Shown: positions 1 through 9,122 of the stretch, piece by piece
How the letters are laid out: each line of letters opens with the position of its first letter
Numbering within the stretch: position 1 is the stretch's first letter
From: Devosia oryzisoli
GTDB taxonomy: Bacteria; Pseudomonadota; Alphaproteobacteria; Rhizobiales; Devosiaceae
Assembly (NCBI RefSeq): GCF_014837245.1
Contig: NZ_JACYFU010000001.1
Span: forward strand, 62,001 to 126,000
Direction of reading: 5' to 3'
DNA: 64,000 nt
Translations under genes and position numbers: made by a program
Notes under the pieces: generated by a model
What the model was told of the DNA's origin: nothing
Database searches by the model: none
The model's input: only the letters and a program-made list of their open reading frames with translations

Positions 1-921
1 GACGTGCACTACTACACCCATGGCCGTATCGGGCCGTTCGTGGTCAACGAGCCGATGGTGCTGGGGCACGAGGCAGCCGGCACGGTGGTGGAAGTGGGTG
101 AGGGCGTCAGCCATCTCAAGGTCGGCGACCGCGTCTGCATGGAGCCCGGCATCCCCGACCCGCAATCGCGCGCCAGCCGGCTGGGCATGTATAATGTCGA
201 TCCGGCCGTCCGGTTCTGGGCGACCCCGCCCGTGCACGGCGTGCTGACGGCAGAGGTGGTGCATCCGGCCAACTATACCTTCAAGCTGCCGGACCACGTC
301 AGCTTTGCCGAAGGTGCCATGGTGGAGCCCTTCGCAGTGGGTATGCAGGCCGCGACCAAGGCGCGAATCACGCCCGGTGACACGGCCATCGTGCTTGGAG
401 CCGGACCGATCGGCACCATGGTCGCCCTTGCGGCGCTGGCCGGCGGTTGTGCCAGGGTGATCGTCGCTGACTTTGCCCAACCCAAGCTCGACATCGCGGC
501 GCAATATCAGGGCGTCATTCCGGTCAATATCGGCAAGCGCAACCTCGCCGAGGTCGTGAGCGAGCTGACCGAAGGGTGGGGCGCCGATGTGGTGTTCGAG
601 TGCTCCGGCTCGCCCAAGGCCTGGGAAACCATCATGGATCTGCCGCGTCCGGGTGGCGCTATCGTCGTCGTGGGGCTGCCGGTGGAGCCGGTGCGGATTG
701 ACGTCGCGGCCGCCTCCGTCAAGGAAGTGCGGATTGAGAACGTCTTCCGTTATGCCCACCAATATGATCGGGCCATTGCGCTCATCGGCTCGGGCAAGGT
801 CGACCTCAAGCCGCTGATTTCCGAGACGTTTGCCTTCGAGGACGCGGTCGCGGCGTTCGATCGGGCTGTCGAGGCGCGGCCCAGCGACGTCAAGTTGCAG
901 ATCAGGGTCGCTGCCGAATAG
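1..921 (+). CDS. Xylitol/sorbitol-type zinc alcohol dehydrogenase (5' truncated by window)
   Basis: C-terminal 306 residues of a medium-chain dehydrogenase/reductase; the reading frame is open to base 1, so the start lies outside the window. Visible are the GHEAAG segment (about residues 22-27) of the GroES-like catalytic domain, a zinc-ligand-like Glu pair region around GAMVEPF, and a Rossmann dinucleotide motif GAGPIG (about 132-137) followed by an acidic Asp (VADFAQPK), which favours NAD over NADP. The cysteine cluster for a structural zinc is absent, as in sorbitol/xylitol dehydrogenases. The protein probably oxidises a polyol to a ketose in the cytoplasm; the exact polyol cannot be read from sequence. 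Confidence 0.85.
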   Translation, partial: DVHYYTHGRIGPFVVNEPMVLGHEAAGTVVEVGEGVSHLKVGDRVCMEPGIPDPQSRASRLGMYNVDPAVRFWATPPVHGVLTAEVVHPANYTFKLPDHVSFAEGAMVEPFAVGMQAATKARITPGDTAIVLGAGPIGTMVALAALAGGCARVIVADFAQPKLDIAAQYQGVIPVNIGKRNLAEVVSELTEGWGADVVFECSGSPKAWETIMDLPRPGGAIVVVGLPVEPVRIDVAAASVKEVRIENVFRYAHQYDRAIALIGSGKVDLKPLISETFAFEDAVAAFDRAVEARPSDVKLQIRVAAE

Positions 922-993
922 CCGCAGGCGCTGCCGGGAACCGCAAACGGTTGGCCGCTGTTGTGCCCACAGCGTCACCGGTGGTCATTGGTC

Positions 994-1494
994 ATGGATT
1001 TTGGCAACAGTTTTGGGCTGGTAGAAACGTACCTTCCCCTCCACATCATCGCCATTCGGCTGACCATAGCCGCCGTTCTGGGGGCCGCCATAGGGTTCGA
1101 GCGCGAGGTTCACACGGCCGAGGCGGGGCTGCGCACGCACATCCTCGTGGCGGTTGCAGCCGCGCTCTTCACCATCCTGGCCTTCGAGATCTTTCACACC
1201 ATCCAGACGGCCAACAACACCAACCCCGACCCGATCCGCGCGGTCGAGGCGGTCACGGCGGGCATTGCGTTTCTGGGCGCTGGCGCCATCTTTCGCAGCG
1301 GGGGCGGGGTGCAGGGCCTCACCACCGGCGCCGGCATGTGGCTCGCCGGCGCTGTCGGGTTGGCCGCTGCGCTGGGATATTATGTCGTGGCTGCGGGGGT
1401 GGCCGTGCTGGCGGTCATCGTCATGGCGGCCTTGCGGGCGCTTTCGCACCGCATCATCGGCAGCAAGGGCCGGCGATCCCGGGAAGAACGCTGA
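994..1494 (+). CDS. MgtC/SapB family membrane protein
   Basis: A 166-residue protein with four to five hydrophobic segments. It carries the family pattern RLTIAAVLGAAIGFERE (about 22-38) followed by the GLRTH motif (about 45-49) and the glycine-rich GIAFLGAGAIFRSG segment typical of MgtC/SapB/YhiD proteins. The ATG at 994 is preferred over the upstream in-frame TTG at 961 because the family motif begins soon after it. Short members such as this one lack the C-terminal ACT-like domain of Salmonella MgtC. The role is uncertain: the family is linked to magnesium limitation and acid stress. It lies 72 bp after the dehydrogenase and is probably transcribed separately. Confidence 0.85.
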   Translation: MDFGNSFGLVETYLPLHIIAIRLTIAAVLGAAIGFEREVHTAEAGLRTHILVAVAAALFTILAFEIFHTIQTANNTNPDPIRAVEAVTAGIAFLGAGAIFRSGGGVQGLTTGAGMWLAGAVGLAAALGYYVVAAGVAVLAVIVMAALRALSHRIIGSKGRRSREER

Positions 1495-1781
1495 AGCGCC
1501 CAGAACGGGGACGTGGGGAGAAGCGTTCGGTGCCCGGCGCGCCGAGGGACAAGCGCGCCCAATGCTCCTGCTTCTCCCCTCGTACGGTGCGCGACCGGGA
1601 GGTGCCGCGACCGTGTCCCCACGCCGGCGTGCCTGGAGTGCAACCGGCGCATCGACCCGTGGTGGTGCAAACCTCGGGCCGGATTTACTGGCGGGGAGGA
1701 CGCTTGGGAATGCAGCCCGGCCCGAAAGCCGTTTTGCAGCATCGCTCCCCACCACGGCATGAAACCCTGTGGACGCAGGCT

Positions 1782-2231
1782 CTACATGCCAACCATGTCC
1801 GGGCGCGGCTGGCGCGCCAGGAAATTGAGAAGTCCGGCAGCCTCGCGACGATAGGCGTCGCGCTCCGGCTGCCGAAAGAATACGCCCGACGCGCCGGCCC
1901 GGTGCAGCACCTCACGGTCCTTGCGGGGGATCGGGCGGCACATCACGACGAGCGGGATGCCCTTGGCGTCCAGCATCGCGTGGTGCTGTTCGGCGAACTC
2001 GGTGTTCGCCCGGCTGTTGGCTTTGAGGTCGACCACCACCAGATCCGGCCAGCTGGACGCAGGCGCCTGCAGCAGCGCGTGCAATCGCTCGCCGCCGATC
2101 GTACCGCCGCCCAGATGCTGCACCGCAAGATCGCCCTGCGCCGTCAGTGTCTTGTGCAGAAGCCGCGCGGAATGCTCATCGTCATCGATGAGAGCAACCA
2201 GGGGCGCCACAACGGCGAAAGTACTCAACAC
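1782..2231 (-). CDS. Orphan response-regulator receiver domain protein, atypical
   Basis: A 149-residue single-domain protein with a CheY-like pattern: acidic patch IDDDE (residues 15-19) and putative phospho-acceptor Asp68 in LVVVDLK. The conserved Thr/Ser after beta-4 appears to be Cys (VVMCR), and the conserved Lys before the beta-5 Pro is Arg (FFRQPE), so phosphorylation switching may be altered. No output domain and no histidine kinase are adjacent. The GTG at 2231 is the longest start; an in-frame GTG at 2210 also leaves the domain intact. It is divergent from the TolB/TPR gene at 2487, with a palindrome in the shared spacer. Confidence 0.7.
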   Translation of the reverse strand: MLSTFAVVAPLVALIDDDEHSARLLHKTLTAQGDLAVQHLGGGTIGGERLHALLQAPASSWPDLVVVDLKANSRANTEFAEQHHAMLDAKGIPLVVMCRPIPRKDREVLHRAGASGVFFRQPERDAYRREAAGLLNFLARQPRPDMVGM

Positions 2232-2409
2232 ACCCTCCGCTCCGCCGCCACGGAACGCTGATTTGTGGTCGCACGCCCGAATGGCGAACGGATCCGGGTA
2301 CCTTGAAAATGACTAAAAGTGCGGCGGGGCCTAACCGCCAGAGATGGGCGGCCGCAACGCTACCCATTCCTGCCATATGCTCCCTTCTTCCTGCCGCGCA
2401 AAGAAACGA

Positions 2410-2452
2410 CATGTAAAACACGGGTAACTGGCCTTGCATTTTACATGTAAAT
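2410..2452. promoter_or_regulatory. AT-rich palindrome plus half-site between divergent genes
   Basis: A perfect 12-bp palindrome TTTACATGTAAA lies at 2441-2452, and a second ACATGTAAA half-site at 2410-2418, 34 bp away (about three helical turns). The surrounding DNA is GC-rich, so these stand out. They sit in the 255-bp spacer between the receiver gene and the TolB/TPR gene and look like a paired operator. The cognate regulator is unknown. Confidence 0.45.
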
Positions 2453-2486
2453 TCTCACACTCGGCTCAGACCGATGGAGAGCCTGG

Positions 2487-4217
2487 GTGGCAAATCAAGG
2501 GCCGCAGTCGGAAGAGGTTGAAGCAGCCCTGGGCCGGTTGCTCGCTTGGCCCGAAATCGCCCGCTCCCCTCAACTCGCCGCCTTCCTGGACTACATCGTC
2601 CGGCGGACACTGAGAAACGAGGCGACAGCGATCAAGGCTTATGCCATCGCGGTGGACGTTCTGGGTCGGCCGTCGGGTTTCGACCCGCAATCCGACCCGA
2701 TCGTGCGGGTCCAGGCGCGGCGCCTGCGCTCTCTGCTCGACCACTACTATTCCGCCGACGGGCAGGATGAGCGCGTGCGGATCGAACTGCCGGTGGGGCG
2801 CTATGTGCCGGAATTCGTCGTGGTCGGGCAGAGCGTGCCGCTTCTGCTTGCACGGGCGGACGACACCGTTGACGAGGCGGGTCCGGCCGCTCCAGCCCGC
2901 CCGCGCCACCGCCGCCGACGATCCGTGGCTATTGCTGCCCTGACTGCGGCGGGCATTCTGGCAATCGTCGCTGTCCTTGCCTTCCTGGTGCCGCATCTGG
3001 GAACCCCCGACCCCTTGTCGGAGACCGCGACCCGGCCCTCGCTCGCCATCAAGGAGTTCGAGAACCTCACCGGCGATCCCTCTGCGGTCTCGCTCTCTGC
3101 GGGGCTGGCGCTTGAACTTGTGACGGACCTTGAGCAATTCGAAACGCTGACGGTCTCCTATAGCGGCAGCGGCACCCCAGTCGGGGCCGTGGATGCGACG
3201 CCGGATTTCGTGCTCAACGGCATCGTGCGGATGGACGAGGGTAAACCGCAATACAGCGTCATCCTCAGCGACCCGACGCAGAACGACGTGGTGTGGACGA
3301 GAATCATCTCCCTCAGCGCGGCCGAAGCCGATCGCCCCGATGTCCTCGACAGCGTCTCGGGAATATTGAGCCGCGAACTGGGCAGTTTCCGCGGACCACT
3401 GCATGCCAACGCCCGCGCACTGGTGCAGGGCCGGCGGAGCCTGGCGGGAATGGAAACGCTCTACCGGTGCCGCATGGCCTTCGATGCCTATCGCGAGACC
3501 AGCTCGACGGCGGCTGGCGAGAAGGCGCAGAGCTGTTTTGCCGCGCTCGATGAGGAGACGCGTCAACGGGGCGTGGCTCTGGCCGCCGAGGCGAGCCTGC
3601 TGGTTGAGCTGTCCGGCGGCACGATGGCTGATGCGGCCGCCAACGAGGCATCCCGCCTCTTGGACGAGGCGCAGCAAGTCTCGCCCACCAACTCCTTCGT
3701 CTGGGAGCAGCGGGCGCGCCTTGAAGAGCGGCGGGGAAGGCATGATGCGGCCGAGGCGGCCTATAACTCGGCCCTGCAGCTCAACCCCTCCAATCTCGAC
3801 GCCATCGCCGCCCGCGCGCGGCATCTGGCGTTCCTGGGTCGCGTCAGCCAGGGGGCGGCCCTCGCCCGGGTGGCCATAGAAGGGGCTCCTCCCGCGCCAC
3901 CCTGGTACCATGCGGCGCTGGTGCTCGAGCGGTTCGACGCCGGCGAGTTTGATGCGGCCCTGGCCAGTGCCGAACTCTATGCCCGTGCCGACGCGGAGGT
4001 GGGGCCGGTGCTGGCCGTGATGGCGGCGCAGCGCTTGGGGCGGCGGGAAACGGTCAGCCGGTATCTGGCGCAGGTCATGGACACCGACAGCTTCCGGCGG
4101 CTGGGCGTCGTGGCGCAGTTGCGCCGCCGGCTGGCAGACCCGACGCGTTTGAGCGCCATGCGCCAGAGCCTGCTCGATGCGGGGGTGCCCATGCAGGCCC
4201 TTTATTCAGCGTTCTGA
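2487..4217 (+). CDS. Membrane-anchored TolB-like/TPR protein with cytoplasmic N-terminal regulatory domain
   Basis: A 576-residue protein with three parts. Residues 1-110 match a domain often found at the front of TPR/TolB-type proteins (pattern SPQLAAFLDYIV, then DPIVRVQARRLR, then ELPVGRYVPEF), usually interpreted as DNA- or signal-binding. A basic stretch (about 138-146) and one transmembrane helix (about 147-168) follow. The remainder, predicted periplasmic, starts with a TolB/FlgO-like segment (IKEFENLTGD) and ends in TPR-like helices (about 370-500). The GTG start at 2487 is preceded by GGAG. The topology resembles ToxR/CadC-like one-component sensing, but DNA binding is an inference. 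Confidence 0.7.
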   Translation: MANQGPQSEEVEAALGRLLAWPEIARSPQLAAFLDYIVRRTLRNEATAIKAYAIAVDVLGRPSGFDPQSDPIVRVQARRLRSLLDHYYSADGQDERVRIELPVGRYVPEFVVVGQSVPLLLARADDTVDEAGPAAPARPRHRRRRSVAIAALTAAGILAIVAVLAFLVPHLGTPDPLSETATRPSLAIKEFENLTGDPSAVSLSAGLALELVTDLEQFETLTVSYSGSGTPVGAVDATPDFVLNGIVRMDEGKPQYSVILSDPTQNDVVWTRIISLSAAEADRPDVLDSVSGILSRELGSFRGPLHANARALVQGRRSLAGMETLYRCRMAFDAYRETSSTAAGEKAQSCFAALDEETRQRGVALAAEASLLVELSGGTMADAAANEASRLLDEAQQVSPTNSFVWEQRARLEERRGRHDAAEAAYNSALQLNPSNLDAIAARARHLAFLGRVSQGAALARVAIEGAPPAPPWYHAALVLERFDAGEFDAALASAELYARADAEVGPVLAVMAAQRLGRRETVSRYLAQVMDTDSFRRLGVVAQLRRRLADPTRLSAMRQSLLDAGVPMQALYSAF

Positions 4218-5518
4218 TCAAGCGCGCCGGCGCCAAACATCTCCCGGCTCAATGCCACGAAACGCCTGCCGCGCTCCTCGAAATTCTTGAACTGATTGTA
4301 GGACGGGGCGCCGGGCGAGAGGATGATCGTGTCGAACCGCTCGCGCATGTCCGCCAGCGCGCGAATGCCGGCCTCAAGGTCCGCAACTTCCACCACGCTC
4401 ATGCGCGGCGACAGGTTCCGTGCGGCCTCCGCCAGGCGCGGGCCCGTCACCGGCAGCGTCACCAGCGTCGTCACGCCCCGCTGTTCGAGAAGCCCGGCAA
4501 GTTCGGTGTAATCCTGCTCGCGCTCGTGGCCACCCGCGATCAGCGCAATGCGCCGCCCGGGATAGGCAGCCAGGGCCGCTTTGGTGGCCTCGGGGGTGGT
4601 CGAGATCGAATCATTGACGATCGTCAGCGCCCCGACCGCATGTTCCTCCAGCCGGTGGGGCAGGGGCCGGAATGCGCCGATGCCAGCCACGACCCCGGCA
4701 AGCGCACCCCCGGCCGCCAGCGCGATCTGCGCGGCCAGAAGCGCGTTGTCGAGATTGTGCGCCCCACGCAGGCGGGACGACGCCGTGGCCGCCTTGATCG
4801 CTGTTTCTTCCGCCTCCGTCAGCTCCCGCAGGAGCCGGCGATGATCGCGCACCGCCCGTGCCACGATGGCGTTTGCCCGCGCCGCGCGGCCAAGCGCGAC
4901 TGCGAAGCCGCCGTCCCGGTCGATCAGGTGCAGCTTGTCGGCGTAGTAGCGCTCCACCGACCCGTGCCAGTCGACATGCTCGGGGTAGAGATTGGTGATG
5001 GCGCCGATGTCGGGCAGGAAGTTCATGTCCGCCGTCTGGTAGCTCGAGAGCTCGAAGACGACCACGGGATGCTTGTCCGCAATCTCGAGGGGTGCCAGTC
5101 CGACATTGCCGGCCAGGCCCGCATCGACGCCCGAATGGGTCAGCATCAGATGCGTCAGCGTGGCCGTCGTCGACTTGCCCTTGGTGCCGCTGATGGCGAT
5201 CACCGTGCGGCCGTGGCGATAGGCGCTCCCCCACAGATTGAGATTGGACGTGATGGGAATGCCGGCATTGCGGGCCAAATCGAAAATCGGCTTGTAGCGC
5301 GACACGCCGGGGCTCTTGACGATCAGCCCGAAGCGATGGTCGGCGATGGCCTTGGGCAGGTCGCCGGCGGCGATGGGCTCGGCCTCCGGTATGTCGGCGG
5401 CGCCACTATCGACCGTCACGAACACCTTCAGCTCCGGCTGCCGGCTCTTGAGGAACTGCCGCGTCGAGAACGCCTCGCGCCCCGCGCCATAGAGCAGGAC
5501 CGGTTCCTCAAACCGCAT
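4202..5518 (-). CDS. murD2: UDP-MurNAc-L-Ala--L-Glu ligase (MurD2-like Mur ligase)
   Basis: A 438-residue Mur ligase. The ATP-binding loop GTKGKST is at 111-117; the GNVG segment, the LSSYQ motif and the NLYPEHVDWHGS segment are all present as in MurD-type enzymes. It is not in a dcw cluster but directly behind a murL gene, with an 11-bp overlap (murL stop at 5508, this ATG at 5518). In Xanthomonas, MurD2 adds L-Glu to UDP-MurNAc-L-Ala and MurL epimerises that residue to D-Glu. The pairing here therefore suggests L-Glu rather than D-Glu as substrate. That assignment rests on context; sequence alone only says MurD family. Confidence 0.82.
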   Translation of the reverse strand: MRFEEPVLLYGAGREAFSTRQFLKSRQPELKVFVTVDSGAADIPEAEPIAAGDLPKAIADHRFGLIVKSPGVSRYKPIFDLARNAGIPITSNLNLWGSAYRHGRTVIAISGTKGKSTTATLTHLMLTHSGVDAGLAGNVGLAPLEIADKHPVVVFELSSYQTADMNFLPDIGAITNLYPEHVDWHGSVERYYADKLHLIDRDGGFAVALGRAARANAIVARAVRDHRRLLRELTEAEETAIKAATASSRLRGAHNLDNALLAAQIALAAGGALAGVVAGIGAFRPLPHRLEEHAVGALTIVNDSISTTPEATKAALAAYPGRRIALIAGGHEREQDYTELAGLLEQRGVTTLVTLPVTGPRLAEAARNLSPRMSVVEVADLEAGIRALADMRERFDTIILSPGAPSYNQFKNFEERGRRFVALSREMFGAGALDQNAE

Positions 5519-6881
5519 AGGCGGCCACCTGCGCGGCCAGTGCCGGCGGAATGTGGTGGTCGTGGCTGTCGGTCAGGCATTCGGCCATGGCAAGCTGCAG
5601 TTTTTCCTCGCCATACTGGGCCAGAAGATCGGGTTTCAGCGCCTTGACCACCGCATCCTCATGCCAGTCGGCATGGCGGGACAGCGTATAAAAGCACGCC
5701 GCCGCTTCGAGGATTTCTCCCACGCATTCCCAAGGTTTTTGCCCCGTCAGCCCCGCCAGTTCGCGGAAGGAATGCTCATTGGCCGGCTCGTCGAGCAGGT
5801 TCTTGCCGAAAATGCGCAACAGGCGATCCTTGGGCATGAAGGGCGCGAAGATCAGGAACACGAAGTGGCATTTCGGGCACTCGCCGCACCAGAGCGGGCC
5901 GTCGTTGCCGGTCAGGCGGAAATTGCGGTTGCAGCTCGAAAACACGCTGTCGAAGCGGTGCCCATGCGTGAAGAGCGAGGCGATGCGCGCTTCCGAATAG
6001 GGCCGGAGCAGGGAAAAATAGCGCAGCGCCCCGCCCGTCGCATGCAAGAGGATATCGGCGATGCGGACCTCGAAGCCCAGCGATTTGGAATATTGGTGAT
6101 TGGTCTCGCGCCCGTCGAACACCACATTGCCCTCGCTGGCCGAGCGCTCGTTGGACAGCACGATCTGGTCGTAGCCGAACAGCAGCGCGCAGAGCGCCGC
6201 GATCATCGAGTTGATGGCTGTCGAGGGGACGTGGCCATTGTAGTAGCCGGGCTCCTTGCCCAGCCGGATCATCTCGGGGTCGAGCGTACGGGTGACATAG
6301 ACGGGTTCGATGCCGATCGCCTCCACTGACGAGAGGATCGGTCCCTTGGGGTTGACGGCGAACGGGGTGAACTCAGCCCCGACATGGGTCAGAAGATCGA
6401 CGCTCACCAGCGAATCCTTGCCCCCGCCGATGGGCAGCAGCGTGCGCTCCTTGAGGACGGGCGCGGGAAGCTGCGCCTTGTCATCCTCGGGTGCGTCAAG
6501 GCTCAGCCGGCCGAAGCGCTGCAGCCCGTTGCGGGCGTAGAACTCTCCGAGCCCATTTTCGTAGACGTCGAGGACAAAGGCCCGCTCGTCCGGCGTCAGG
6601 GCGATGTCGGTCTCGATGCGCAGCGGCGCGCGCAGCTTGAAATAGCTCACCCCCAGCACGATCGCGCACAGCCCCAGCAGCTTCTGGAACGAGGGCGTAT
6701 CGAGCACGGCGATGTCGGACACGTGCGGAAAGCGCAGCACTTCGGTGAAGGCGAGATCGTTCAGCCGATAGCTGAAGCGCGCCTCGCTGGTGTCAGGGTC
6801 GAACTGGGGACACTCGATGCGGAAAAATTCGGTCACGGGCAACTCGCTGGCTTTCTCCCCATATAGGTGATTTGCGCGCAT
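5508..6881 (-). CDS. murL: UDP-MurNAc-L-alanyl-L-glutamate epimerase (MurL)
   Basis: A 457-residue protein with a PP-loop-like ATP motif GGGKDS at 152-157, an SNERSASEGN segment, and a cysteine cluster WCGECPKCHF near residue 350. This architecture matches MurL, which uses ATP to epimerise the terminal L-Glu of UDP-MurNAc-L-Ala-L-Glu. It is the first gene of the murL-murD2 pair, with translationally overlapping ends. The start is uncertain: ATG at 6881 is used because conserved-looking sequence begins there, but in-frame ATGs at 6923 and 6941 exist and none has a clear Shine-Dalgarno. It is divergent from the GST gene. Confidence 0.85.
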   Translation of the reverse strand: MRANHLYGEKASELPVTEFFRIECPQFDPDTSEARFSYRLNDLAFTEVLRFPHVSDIAVLDTPSFQKLLGLCAIVLGVSYFKLRAPLRIETDIALTPDERAFVLDVYENGLGEFYARNGLQRFGRLSLDAPEDDKAQLPAPVLKERTLLPIGGGKDSLVSVDLLTHVGAEFTPFAVNPKGPILSSVEAIGIEPVYVTRTLDPEMIRLGKEPGYYNGHVPSTAINSMIAALCALLFGYDQIVLSNERSASEGNVVFDGRETNHQYSKSLGFEVRIADILLHATGGALRYFSLLRPYSEARIASLFTHGHRFDSVFSSCNRNFRLTGNDGPLWCGECPKCHFVFLIFAPFMPKDRLLRIFGKNLLDEPANEHSFRELAGLTGQKPWECVGEILEAAACFYTLSRHADWHEDAVVKALKPDLLAQYGEEKLQLAMAECLTDSHDHHIPPALAAQVAAYAV

Positions 6882-6967
6882 GGCGGGAGTGGGGCGTACC
6901 CCTCTGTCGAAACTGCTGGTCATGGTGCGTCGTCTGGGCAAGATTGGCTGCTAGGGACCCAAGCGAC

Positions 6968-7627
6968 ATGACCCCCATCCTCACCGTCTTCAAATGGTCG
7001 CCCGATGGCGGCAAGGGTCTTGCCCGGGACATGCGCGTCCGCTGGGCGCTCGAAGAGGTCGGGCAGCCCTACGAGGTGCGCCTCGTCTCCTTCAAGCAGA
7101 TGAAGCAGCCCGAGCACCTTGCGCGGCAGCCCTTCGGCCAGATTCCGGTCTATGAGGAGGGGGCTCTGACCCTCTTCGAATCAGGGGCCATCGTGCTGCA
7201 TCTGGCCCAGACGCGTGCTGGCCTCTTGCCCGGTGACGCCAATGCCAGGGCCCGCGCCGTGACGTGGATGTTCGCCGCGGTGGGCACGGTGGAGCCGCCG
7301 ATCGTGGAGCGCGAGCAGGCCGGTTTCACCGACCCGGGCCAACCCTGGTACAGCCCTGCGCGCCTCGCCTTGCTCGATGACCGCATCCGGGTGCGGCTGA
7401 GGGCCCTGTCGGACCGGCTGGGCGATGCGGAGTGGCTCGAGGGTGCCTTCAGCGCCGGGGACCTGATGATGGTCATGGTCCTGCGCCGCGCCGATGACTG
7501 GCTGCTCGACGAATTTCCAAGGCTCAGGGCCTATGTGGCACGCGCCGAGGCCCGGCCGGCCTATCAGCGGGCCTATGCGGCGCAGCACGCGCTGTATTCG
7601 GGCGCGCCGACCGACAGCTTTCAGTAG
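6968..7627 (+). CDS. Glutathione S-transferase family protein
   Basis: A 219-residue cytosolic GST with a thioredoxin-like N-terminal half (to about residue 85, including QIPVYEEG and the glutathione gamma-glutamyl-binding ESGAI segment) and an all-helical C-terminal half. ATG at 6968 begins directly before the first beta strand; an upstream in-frame start would overlap the divergent murL gene. The physiological substrate is unknown. The 3' end overlaps by 7 bp the end of the convergent phosphoesterase gene. Confidence 0.9.
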   Translation: MTPILTVFKWSPDGGKGLARDMRVRWALEEVGQPYEVRLVSFKQMKQPEHLARQPFGQIPVYEEGALTLFESGAIVLHLAQTRAGLLPGDANARARAVTWMFAAVGTVEPPIVEREQAGFTDPGQPWYSPARLALLDDRIRVRLRALSDRLGDAEWLEGAFSAGDLMMVMVLRRADDWLLDEFPRLRAYVARAEARPAYQRAYAAQHALYSGAPTDSFQ

Positions 7628-8511
7628 ATGCGCATCTGCATGCGCATGACGATCTCGTTGCCCAGCCGTTGGAAGCCGAACTCGCGCATCATGCAGTTCC
7701 AGCCCTCGCCATTGCGCTCGATGCGGAAGAGATTGTAGCGCGCCGGATCGTCCAGCGTGCCGCCCTGGGCCGCGCTGGCGGCGGCGACGCCGATCACCGG
7801 CACTTCCCTGTCCTTGCCCGGGATGTGGTGGATCGAGGAGCGGTGCGTATGGCCGTGCAGAATCATTTCCGCGCCATGCTCGGCGATCACCTGGCGGAAG
7901 ATGCGGTGGCCGCGCAGGCCGAAGGAAGGATGCTGCAGTTCCGCATTGGGCGGGTGGTGGATCATGACGACGCGGAAATAGCCCGCGTCCCCGAGCAGCT
8001 TCAGCATGCGTGCCAGGCGCGCCGCCTGGCTTTCCTCGAACCGCCCTGCAGCCACGAAGGGAGGCATGGGCACGGCGCTGGAGCAGGAGACGATGGCGAC
8101 GTCCTCGATTCGCCGCACGAAGGGAAATGGTTGGCCCTCCAGCGTTTCGCCCTTGAGGTAGGAGCCCCAGCTTTCCTGCGCCTGGGAAAGCGCGCCATGC
8201 ACATAGGCGTCGTGATTGCCAGGGCAGACGGCGATCCGCTCGCTGTCGCCCAGGGCTTCGAGCCACTTGTTGGCGCGCACCATCTCGTCCTTGAGCGCCA
8301 GGTTGACGAGGTCGCCGGTCACCGCTGTGAAATCGGCGCGCTGCTCCTGCATATGCGCCACGAGCCGCGCCAGCGTTTCGCTGTTCAATTCGTCGTGCCG
8401 CTTCAGCTTCCAGTTGAGGTAGCCGGTGAACCGCTTGCCTAGCAGATCGGAGAGACCGATCTCGGGCAGGGGCGAGAGATGAACGTCGGAGATGTGGGCC
8501 AGGGTAATCAT
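7621..8511 (-). CDS. Calcineurin-like metallophosphoesterase
   Basis: A 296-residue enzyme with the full di-metal motif set: DVH (residues 9-11), GDLVN (66-70), GNHD (98-101), an HHP segment near 185 and HGHTH (219-223). These ligate two metals (usually Mn/Fe) and hydrolyse phosphomonoesters or diesters such as cyclic nucleotides. There is no signal peptide, so it is cytoplasmic. The sequence is closest in outline to the 3',5'-cAMP phosphodiesterase (CpdA-like) group, but the substrate cannot be fixed. Confidence 0.88.
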   Translation of the reverse strand: MITLAHISDVHLSPLPEIGLSDLLGKRFTGYLNWKLKRHDELNSETLARLVAHMQEQRADFTAVTGDLVNLALKDEMVRANKWLEALGDSERIAVCPGNHDAYVHGALSQAQESWGSYLKGETLEGQPFPFVRRIEDVAIVSCSSAVPMPPFVAAGRFEESQAARLARMLKLLGDAGYFRVVMIHHPPNAELQHPSFGLRGHRIFRQVIAEHGAEMILHGHTHRSSIHHIPGKDREVPVIGVAAASAAQGGTLDDPARYNLFRIERNGEGWNCMMREFGFQRLGNEIVMRMQMRIY

Positions 8512-8627
8512 TGCGTGCGGTTTTGCCAGAACGCGAGCGGCGAGAAAACGTTCAATCGTTCCAACGCACGATTTTGTCTCGCGCCAAGCTCTGCTAGGCG
8601 TGAGGGACGAGACGGAGCACTGCCCAA

Positions 8628-9101
8628 ATGATGAATCGCTTCCAGCGCGTCCGCGCCAAGGTATTCCTGACCGCCAAGGGCCTCTGGCACCGCATGACGA
8701 TGGGCACGCGGGTCATGGTGGTGGATGGCGACAAGGTGCTCCTCATCCGCCATACCTATGTCCCGGGCTGGCAGTTCCCGGGCGGTGGCGTCGGTCCGGG
8801 CGAAACCTTCGAGGAGGCGGGACGGCGCGAAACGCTCGAGGAAACCGGCTATCGCGTCGACGGGCCGCTCGAGCTTTTCGGCCTTTATCACAACACCAGC
8901 CCCGTCACGAACCGCGACCACGTTGCCTTCTACGTGGCCCGGAAATTCGTCCACGAGTTCGAGCGCAAGAAGGACCACGAGATTTCCGAGGTCCGCTGGT
9001 TCGACCGCCGCGCCCTCCCCGAAGGGGTGACCCCCGCCACCAGCCAGCGCATCGACGAATATTTCGACCATGTCGAAAAGCGGGCGGTGTGGGGCTACTG
9101 A
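8628..9101 (+). CDS. Nudix hydrolase
   Basis: A 157-residue protein with a complete Nudix box (G-x5-E-x7-RE-x2-EE-x-G), beginning at the GGGVGPGE segment near residue 49 and ending ETGY. This helix-loop binds Mg2+ and hydrolyses nucleoside diphosphates linked to another moiety. The substrate is unknown. Two adjacent ATG codons begin the gene, with a CGGAG sequence about 11 bp upstream. It is divergent from the phosphoesterase and convergent with the glutathionyl-hydroquinone reductase. Confidence 0.9.
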   Translation: MMNRFQRVRAKVFLTAKGLWHRMTMGTRVMVVDGDKVLLIRHTYVPGWQFPGGGVGPGETFEEAGRRETLEETGYRVDGPLELFGLYHNTSPVTNRDHVAFYVARKFVHEFERKKDHEISEVRWFDRRALPEGVTPATSQRIDEYFDHVEKRAVWGY

Positions 9102-9122
9102 CCCACCCCGCCCAATTGCCCA

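Noticed and set aside
1495-1781. Possible small RNA between mgtC-like and receiver genes
   Set aside because: I checked for the SRP RNA core motif and for terminator-bounded transcripts and found neither; the 287 bp hold nothing I can support.
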